The notes under the pieces are model-generated. The model was not told where the DNA came from, made no database searches, and was given only the letters and a program-made list of their open reading frames with translations. Positions 1 to 5,319 of a stretch of 10,395 nt of DNA are shown piece by piece (position 1 is the first letter of the stretch; the number at the start of each line of letters is the position of its first letter). The position numbers and the translations under genes were made by a program. The stretch spans positions 1-10,395 of the forward strand of contig PLNZ01000249.1 in the NCBI GenBank assembly GCA_003142915.1, written 5' to 3'. This DNA is from Ignavibacteriales bacterium (GTDB lineage Bacteria; Bacteroidota; Ignavibacteria; Ignavibacteriales; Ignavibacteriaceae).

Positions 1-9
1 GGAAAGATT

Positions 10-30
10 AAACCTCCGAGGTTAATTAAA
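10..30. repeat. Single copy of the AACCTC-N-GAGGTT palindromic repeat
   Basis: Bases 11-23 form a perfect palindrome, AACCTC and GAGGTT around a central C. It is the same 13-mer that forms the core of each unit in the tandem array at 9311-9465. The following AATTAAA (24-30) and the preceding GGAAAGATTAAA (1-12) also match the outer flanks of that array. It lies downstream of the ABC operon in the same orientation relative to transcription as the array has to its upstream gene. Function is unknown; a dispersed intergenic repeat is the safest label. Confidence 0.75.
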
Positions 31-33
31 ATG

Positions 34-113
34 ATTAATATTTCCCTTCTTGCTGTGGATGAAGCGCAAGGAACGAGCAAGTCTGCTCGTCCTACATAGG
101 GTTAAATATTAAT
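34..113. repeat. REP/MITE-like nested palindromic element
   Basis: The ends are a perfect 10-bp inverted repeat, ATTAATATTT (34-43) and AAATATTAAT (104-113). CCC (44-46) can further pair with GGG (99-101) if TT is bulged. Inside lies a 7-bp stem, ACGAGCA (73-79) and TGCTCGT (84-90), with loop AGTC. The stem is extended by AGG (69-71) with CCT (91-93) around a bulged A. A second weaker stem pairs CTTGC (49-53) with GCAAG (66-70). On the minus strand the main hairpin is preceded by GTAG, the tetranucleotide typical of REP sequences. It may also act as a transcript-end hairpin for the ABC operon, but no U-tract follows it. Copies elsewhere in the genome cannot be checked here. Confidence 0.5.
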
Positions 114-121
114 TTTTTCTA

Positions 122-1072
122 CTATCTTTCCTTTTCAATAAAAGAACTCTTTCCAGCGAAAATTCTTTTCCAGGCATCCGCTTTTTTCCCATCAAAACAT
201 GTTTCTTTATGTTGTGATGAAATAATTGCAAGTTCCGTTGAATCTTCATAAGCGGAAACATTTATAAAACCAAGTGCAGATGATTGAATTCTTAGGGTAT
301 ACTTAGCTTTATTGAGTAATGACTGATCCGCATTATTAATAAAATTAGGGATTGAAAGATTTGAAATTGAAGCTATGTAGCTAAAAATTTTTGCGGAATC
401 AACCCCCATACCGTTTATTTCCCAATGACCATTAGTCTTTACAAGCTGGTAAGAACTATCCGCCGGATAAGTAAAAGTAAGTTTACTCCAATTTTCATAA
501 TCATCTTTTATGACATTATCATCACGGAAATAATCAGCATTATGGTTAAAGGAAAAATCGAGGAAACCGTTTACTAAATAAACGTTATCATCACCCGATA
601 CACGGATATAAGTTGCCATACTTTTTGGCTGCTGATATGTAAACTTCCCTATTGTCATATCCAATGTATTTTTATTTCCCTCAAAAACCTTCACCCTGGT
701 TCCCGAAGAATCGACTTTAAATTCATCCCACTTATCTGCACTCTGAGCCGCTATGCGCAATGGTTTAATAGAAGCAAGCTGAATTAATAATTCCTGAACT
801 TTTGGGAATGGGACACCTACAGTTTTACTGCCTGCGGGATTTACTTTCCAGAGACTTCCTTCTTTAAATATTTTTACTTCTTTATGGTTAAACGATTTAG
901 GGAAAATACTTATTGATGTAACACTTGCCGTATCAACGGAGACTATATTATACCGGAAAGATGATTCGCCATGCTTTGCATCATAAATTAAAAATATTGC
1001 AACTACTATCAACAGCACAAAGAAGGTAATGCCCAAAGTTTTAATGGAAAGTCTATTGACCATAGGTCTCAT
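122..1072 (-). CDS. DUF4340 domain-containing membrane-anchored protein
   Basis: This 316-residue protein has one N-terminal transmembrane helix (about residues 12-30) and then an extracytoplasmic domain, so it is probably anchored in the inner membrane facing the periplasm. The domain has two similar modules. Each has a D-x-V or D-x-W strand, a K-x-G/N-x-W-x-[VI]-N turn (Trp75 and Trp217) and a helix ending in a leucine-rich segment (about 90-105 and 226-240). This is the pattern of DUF4340 proteins. It is the last gene of the operon and overlaps the Gldg gene by 20 bp, implying translational coupling. DUF4340 genes commonly accompany Gldg-type ABC systems, and I infer a role as accessory subunit of that complex. 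The start is uncertain: Met1 has only a weak GGA four bases upstream, and Met4 (1063) is an equally possible start with an 11-bp overlap. No catalytic motif is visible. Confidence 0.85.
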   Translation of the reverse strand: MRPMVNRLSIKTLGITFFVLLIVVAIFLIYDAKHGESSFRYNIVSVDTASVTSISIFPKSFNHKEVKIFKEGSLWKVNPAGSKTVGVPFPKVQELLIQLASIKPLRIAAQSADKWDEFKVDSSGTRVKVFEGNKNTLDMTIGKFTYQQPKSMATYIRVSGDDNVYLVNGFLDFSFNHNADYFRDDNVIKDDYENWSKLTFTYPADSSYQLVKTNGHWEINGMGVDSAKIFSYIASISNLSIPNFINNADQSLLNKAKYTLRIQSSALGFINVSAYEDSTELAIISSQHKETCFDGKKADAWKRIFAGKSSFIEKER

Positions 1073-2579
1073 TCATCCATTTGTTTCTAAGTATTTTTCT
1101 ACGCCGGTACCTTATGATTCCGTAGCCTATAATAAGAAAAACAGGGAATAAAAAGTTAAAGTACTTAATTAATGTTTTCGTACCATCTTCAAGATTTGGA
1201 GTAATCGGTCTCGCGTTTATTGCTTTAGTTCTTAAAGCAATTAATCCCGTCTCATCGGAAAGCCAGTCGACAGCATTTGCCATAAGATTTACATTATCCG
1301 GTTCAAGCTTTTGAGCGCTTTGCCCGGAACCATTTGTGGCAAAGTCGCCGCTTCCGAATATAACCATTTTCGAATAAGTATTATTGACTAATTTGCCGTC
1401 GACTGCTACCGCTATGGGTAAAGACATATAAGGAAAATCATTTTTCGTCCACTGCTTTGAGATATTGAAATAGACCGGGGGGTTTTCTATGCCTGTTTTA
1501 TCAGACGTCTTTGCTATAGTAGTAATGTGAACCAAACTATTTCTTGCCGCATATTTTATGGGACTGGCAAAAGGCATTAGAACCTGTTCTATTCCTTTTG
1601 TTATAGGATGATCTGCAAAACTTGTTATTACCGGCAAGAAAGGAAATCTTACCGGCGTATTCAAAACAAATGTTCCCTGCTGCCGGCGCACCATTACACT
1701 CCCGCAATTCTCGTCAACAACAAAACCGTTTTCAACTTCAATACCTTTATTCTTCAACCAATCTTCGATGCCTGTGGAAACACTTGATCCGGTTGCATTT
1801 GTTAAGTTGCCTTTTACCCTGTCAAGCGCCGCTAAAATTCTGCCGCCCCCTGCAAGATAATTATCAAGCTGTTTTAACAAATCCTGCGAGATTGTATCTG
1901 AAGGTGAAATTATAATTATAGTTTTATAATTGGAAGGTATAGTGGTTGAATCCGTTAATTGAATTGTGTTAATCTCATAAAGAATTGATAACTGGTCAAT
2001 TAATTGAGGAATATCCGAAAGCGCCGGTTCGCCGTTTCCCTGAAGAAAAGCAATTTGGGGTTTATTTTTCACGGATAATTTTTTTATTGCGGAAGACAAA
2101 GCATATTCCATTGCCGAACCGGGCTGAATAAACGGAAGTATTTCCGTTTTGTCTTCATACTGTAGTACCGCACCGAGATAAGCCCTCTGCTGTTTCATTT
2201 GATCGCGCTCGCGTACATTTATCATAACAGGCTGAATACCAGCCTGTTGGGCTTTATTTTCAGTTTCCTGATCTTTATTAGGGTCAATAAAATTATAAAC
2301 AACCTTGCCATTTGATGCGCTGCCGTACTCTGTTAACATATCCTTAAAGTCTCTTCTTACCTGTGCAACATCAGGCGGCAGATTCTCAGAAAAATATGCC
2401 GTAACGGTAACCGGGGCATCCAATGATTTTAATATTTCCTTAGATGCTTTACTTAATGTATATTGATGACCTTCGGAAAAATCCAACCGGATAAAGAAAC
2501 GGTTGGCAGCTATATTTAATAAAAGCATGATACCAAGTATCAGCAGAACAATTGTTATTAATTTTTGTTTTGTTAACAT
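1053..2579 (-). CDS. Gldg family ABC-system auxiliary protein (GldG-like)
   Basis: This 508-residue protein resembles GldG, the extracytoplasmic partner of the GldA/GldF transporter. It has an N-terminal transmembrane helix (about 8-26), then the typical R-x-D-x-[ST]-E-x-x-x-Y-x-L-S segment (31-43). A large soluble domain follows, with the DxxPV-T-AYF strand (54-63) and an E-Y-A-L-S-S-A-I-K-K-L motif (158-168). Next come a hydrophobic strand before an SPSD turn (220-228) and a GGGRILAALD segment (244-253) typical of the Gldg/IFT52-like fold. A C-terminal helix (about 474-490) is followed by a basic cytoplasmic tail. Thus both ends are in the membrane and the middle is probably periplasmic. 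It starts 6 bp after the permease stop with no recognisable Shine-Dalgarno sequence, so coupling to the upstream gene is likely. In gliding Bacteroidota GldG is needed for motility, but homologues also occur in non-gliders, so motility should not be assumed. Confidence 0.9.
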   Translation of the reverse strand: MLTKQKLITIVLLILGIMLLLNIAANRFFIRLDFSEGHQYTLSKASKEILKSLDAPVTVTAYFSENLPPDVAQVRRDFKDMLTEYGSASNGKVVYNFIDPNKDQETENKAQQAGIQPVMINVRERDQMKQQRAYLGAVLQYEDKTEILPFIQPGSAMEYALSSAIKKLSVKNKPQIAFLQGNGEPALSDIPQLIDQLSILYEINTIQLTDSTTIPSNYKTIIIISPSDTISQDLLKQLDNYLAGGGRILAALDRVKGNLTNATGSSVSTGIEDWLKNKGIEVENGFVVDENCGSVMVRRQQGTFVLNTPVRFPFLPVITSFADHPITKGIEQVLMPFASPIKYAARNSLVHITTIAKTSDKTGIENPPVYFNISKQWTKNDFPYMSLPIAVAVDGKLVNNTYSKMVIFGSGDFATNGSGQSAQKLEPDNVNLMANAVDWLSDETGLIALRTKAINARPITPNLEDGTKTLIKYFNFLFPVFLIIGYGIIRYRRRKILRNKWMNETYGQ

Positions 2580-2585
2580 AATTTT

Positions 2586-3311
2586 TTAATCGACAATATT
2601 TCTTTTTGAGAGAGATAATTCAGCCAAGATTAAGCCGAATATGGAAACACTTAAGAAAAAGATTACATCTTTGGAATCAATTACCCCGCGGGAAATTGAA
2701 TCGAAATGAGAAGAAAGACTTAAATAGCTAAATATTTCACCTATCTGCCCGGTAAAGTTAGATGACATGACATTAAATATTATAAGGAAGAAAACACCTA
2801 TAAAAAGTGATAATAAGAATGCGACAATCTGGTTATTGGTAACACTACTTGTAAATAACCCGATGCTGATATAAGTCATACTCATTAAAATCAATCCAAG
2901 GTAGCCGCACCATACAGAGCCGTGATCTATGGGGCCTAAAGCCCAAACGCTTATATAATACGGCAATGTTAAAGCGAGCGCAATGCCTATTAACATCAGG
3001 CAGGCAAAAAATTTACCAAGAATAACCTGCCAGTCGGTAACAGCTTTTGTAAGAAGAAGTTCAATTGTACCGGTTTTATTTTCTTCAGCCAGCATACGCA
3101 TTGTAAGCGCAGGAGTAAAGAAAAATAAAGTCCAATAAGCGACGGAGAAAAACGGCTGAAGTGTAGCCTGCCCCATTAAAAATATATCCGAGCCAAAAAG
3201 CCATGTGAAGAAACCGCTCAATCCCAGGAATGCAATGATAAGAACGTAAGCGGTTAAAGAATCAAAGAATGTTTTTAATTCACGGACTGCAATAATCCAA
3301 ATTTTTTTCAT
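2586..3311 (-). CDS. ABC-2 type transporter permease (GldF-like)
   Basis: This 241-residue integral membrane protein has six predicted helices (about 20-40, 55-72, 98-122, 135-155, 162-182 and 217-232). It is the usual size for the short ABC-2 permeases of the GldF type. Diagnostic segments are the coupling region MRMLAEENKTGTIELLLT (71-88) followed by V-T-D-W-Q-x-x-L-G-K (91-100), and the late SxSSHFDSISRGVIDSKD stretch (198-215), which closely follows GldF proteins. It would form the membrane channel driven by the ATPase encoded 5 bp upstream. The four-gene operon contains only this permease, so a homodimer is the simplest model. The transported substrate is not known for the family. Confidence 0.92.
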   Translation of the reverse strand: MKKIWIIAVRELKTFFDSLTAYVLIIAFLGLSGFFTWLFGSDIFLMGQATLQPFFSVAYWTLFFFTPALTMRMLAEENKTGTIELLLTKAVTDWQVILGKFFACLMLIGIALALTLPYYISVWALGPIDHGSVWCGYLGLILMSMTYISIGLFTSSVTNNQIVAFLLSLFIGVFFLIIFNVMSSNFTGQIGEIFSYLSLSSHFDSISRGVIDSKDVIFFLSVSIFGLILAELSLSKRNIVD

Positions 3312-3316
3312 AATAA

Positions 3317-4249
3317 TTAATCTTTAGTTAATTCTCTAAAAATATCTTCAAGTTTTGTTTCAACCGGTTTCATTTCCGTAAGAACCCATTTTTTTTGCAC
3401 GCAAAGGTTGAATACAGCCCTGCGTGAAGTTGCGCCCGGTTTGCATTGTAAAATGAATGTATCAGCGCTGCCGGGTAAAGGATCGACCATTTGAATAGTT
3501 TCAATTGCCTGCAATGTTGAAATTACTTCATCCATATTACCGGCATCGGCTATTTGTACCTGCAGAACTTCGTTACTGTGTGATTGTTTCCTAAGTGTAC
3601 CGGGAGTTCCATCTGCAACAATTTTTCCATTATTAATAATTAGAATTCTATCACAGGTCGCTTCAACTTCCGGCAGGATGTGAGTGCTCAAAATTACCGT
3701 TTTCTCTTTGCCGATTTGCCGTATTAGTTTCCTAATTTCAGTAATTTGATTTGGGTCTAATCCGCTGGTTGGTTCATCAAGAATTAAAATTTCCGGGTCA
3801 TGAATCAGCGCCTGAGCAAGTCCCACTCTTTGCCTGAATCCCTTAGAAAGCTCACCAATTTTTTTATGTTTTTCTTCATTTAATCCGCATGTATGAATCA
3901 TGGCAGTTATTTTACCGTGCAGTTTATCTTTACCAATACCCTGCAGCTCTCCTGCAAAGGCAAGATATTCCATTACAGGCATATCATAATAGAGCGGATT
4001 ATTTTCCGGCAAATAACCTATTTTCTTTTTAATTTCTTCATTATTTGACAGAATAGACCGACCATTTACCTTAACATCACCCGATGTCGGCACCATAAAG
4101 CAGGAAATAATTTTCATAGTTGTTGTTTTACCTGCGCCGTTCGGACCCAGAAATCCCAATATTTCCCCGGTATTTGCATGGAATGAAATATCATCAACCG
4201 CTTTTTGCATTCCATACTTCTTTGTTAAATTCTCTACTACAATATTCAT
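3317..4249 (-). CDS. ABC transporter ATP-binding protein (GldA-like)
   Basis: This 310-residue cytoplasmic ATPase has all nucleotide-binding motifs: Walker A GPNGAGKT (35-42), signature LSKGFRQRVG (134-143), Walker B LILDEP with Glu159, D-loop SGLDP (162-166) and switch His190 in STH. The Q-loop position reads LPEN, with Glu82 where most ABC ATPases have Gln; from memory this is usual in GldA-type proteins rather than a defect. Residues from about 225 onward form the C-terminal extension common in ATPases paired with ABC-2 permeases. It is the first gene of the four-gene ABC operon. The 131 bp before it contain a weak promoter candidate, and the start codon is preceded by a modest AGAGAAG. 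Gene symbol is left empty because true GldA function in gliding cannot be shown here. Confidence 0.93.
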   Translation of the reverse strand: MNIVVENLTKKYGMQKAVDDISFHANTGEILGFLGPNGAGKTTTMKIISCFMVPTSGDVKVNGRSILSNNEEIKKKIGYLPENNPLYYDMPVMEYLAFAGELQGIGKDKLHGKITAMIHTCGLNEEKHKKIGELSKGFRQRVGLAQALIHDPEILILDEPTSGLDPNQITEIRKLIRQIGKEKTVILSTHILPEVEATCDRILIINNGKIVADGTPGTLRKQSHSNEVLQVQIADAGNMDEVISTLQAIETIQMVDPLPGSADTFILQCKPGATSRRAVFNLCVQKKWVLTEMKPVETKLEDIFRELTKD

Positions 4250-4280
4250 ACTTCTCTTTTTTTATGTAAAAGAATTATTC

Positions 4281-4309
4281 CATATAGATTGATTAAAATT
4301 TAAAAACAA
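4281..4309 (-). promoter_or_regulatory. Possible sigma-70-like promoter of the ABC operon
   Basis: On the minus strand TTGTTT (4309-4304) and TATATG (4286-4281) are separated by 17 bp. The spacing is ideal but the boxes are poor (three and four matches to consensus). Transcription would begin about 25 bases upstream of the ATPase start. The whole 4250-4380 gap is very AT-rich, so chance matches are likely. I found no better candidate and no clear TAnnTTTG Bacteroidota-type box. Confidence 0.25.
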
Positions 4310-4380
4310 TACTTTCAGACGTAATATTTATGAATTTGTTCGCTATTAACAATTTTATAATATTATCAAGAAATGATTTT

Positions 4381-4737
4381 CTACGCTTTGTTCAGATTCG
4401 CTTTTAACTTATTCTTATTAATATCATAATGGCTGCCATACCATTTAACTTTTAAATCTCCCGTTAACCAAATTGCCTGCGGGGACTCATGTTCAATATT
4501 TAAATCGGCAGCTATTTTAAGACTTACTTCCTTTGCTTCAATAACATCCACCTTAGCGCATTTCAATTTATAATCTTCAGGCAGCTCCGACAGCCATGTA
4601 TTCAGATAATCTTCAACCCTTGAACTGATCGGGCATACCGGGCTGAATTTAAATATTAACAACTCATCATGGGGTATAATATCCTTTTTAAGTTCTTCCC
4701 ACTGCTCAATTGTATTTAATTTAATCACTACTGCCAT
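4381..4737 (-). CDS. YtxJ-family monothiol bacilliredoxin
   Basis: This 118-residue thioredoxin-fold protein has a single redox Cys35 in the motif S-P-V-C-P-I-S (32-38). The family's H-E-S-P-Q segment (83-87) holds the presumed cis-proline next to the active site. Both features and the length match YtxJ (DUF2847, also called BrxC), which handles bacillithiol mixed disulfides. Cys60 is a second, probably non-catalytic cysteine in the KxCAKVDV strand. Established background: bacillithiol or its N-methyl form is found in Bacillota and in Chlorobi relatives, so a YtxJ in this type of organism fits. The gene lies 93 bp after the NYN gene. It may be read through from lptD or have its own promoter: TTGTCT and TATACT lie in the gap but only 15 bp apart. 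No strong Shine-Dalgarno is present. Confidence 0.87.
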   Translation of the reverse strand: MAVVIKLNTIEQWEELKKDIIPHDELLIFKFSPVCPISSRVEDYLNTWLSELPEDYKLKCAKVDVIEAKEVSLKIAADLNIEHESPQAIWLTGDLKVKWYGSHYDINKNKLKANLNKA

Positions 4738-4830
4738 TTATTTTTTTCTTTCAATACAGCAAATTTTTAGAAATTAAAGATAAATAAAATAATTTTTAAT
4801 TAAGTATAAACGATGTATTTTAAAGACAAT

Positions 4831-5292
4831 TTAAGATTTATCTGCTTTAAAAATCTTTTTAAAATATTCATTATTGCTAATTGAATTAATCCTTACCGTT
4901 TCTTCATCAACCATTCCCCTGCTTAGGAGCTGCTTAATAAAGTCTTCGCTTGAGATAACTTCACATCCGCATTTACGGGCAAATGCCTTTATCCCGTCAT
5001 CTGACGTTACTACAATTAAATTTCTCCTATTTACTTCATTCTCAATTTGAAGTTTGATTTTTTCATCCGCAGTTCTTTTATCGCTGTAAATTATTTTAAC
5101 TATCGAAGCTCTGATTGGAAGGTGTTCAAAACCATCATAATGAATAGTAATATTAATCTTCCTGCCCTGAAAGAAATTTTCAATCATAAAGATGAGCTTT
5201 TCACGCGGCAACTGCTTATCAGTATTTACAAGTTTGCTTAATGCCTTAACTTTATGAATTACGTTATTCCCGTCAATAATATAATGTTTCAT
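4831..5292 (-). CDS. NYN domain protein, YacP/Rae1-like ribonuclease
   Basis: This 153-residue protein has the PIN-like NYN fold of YacP/Rae1. The acidic metal-site residues are all in place: Asp7 in the N-terminal IIDGNNVI strand, Asp53 in HYDG, Asp76 and Glu77 in T-A-D-E-K-I, and Asp98/Asp99 in V-T-S-D-D-G. A Lys/Arg-rich patch sits around 87-107. In Bacillus the relative Rae1 is a ribosome-associated endoribonuclease; that this one cleaves mRNA is an inference. The 27-bp gap to the lptD stop suggests co-transcription with lptD, though no functional link is evident. The last 25 residues have no family feature I recognise. Symbol is left empty since the subfamily is not certain. Confidence 0.85.
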   Translation of the reverse strand: MKHYIIDGNNVIHKVKALSKLVNTDKQLPREKLIFMIENFFQGRKINITIHYDGFEHLPIRASIVKIIYSDKRTADEKIKLQIENEVNRRNLIVVTSDDGIKAFARKCGCEVISSEDFIKQLLSRGMVDEETVRINSISNNEYFKKIFKADKS

Positions 5293-5319
5293 TTATCAAT
5301 CCCGGTATAAAAAAGTTTA

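Noticed and set aside
244..249. Glu82 in the Q-loop of the GldA-like ATPase (codon lies near 4004) as a loss-of-function mark
   Set aside because: All other ATPase motifs are intact and LPE at this place is, as I recall, usual in GldA-type and related ABC-2 ATPases.
4332..4354. Hairpin AATTTGTT / AACAATT between ytxJ and the ABC operon as a terminator
   Set aside because: The stem is A/T-rich with a bulge and no U-tract, too weak to call in such AT-rich DNA.
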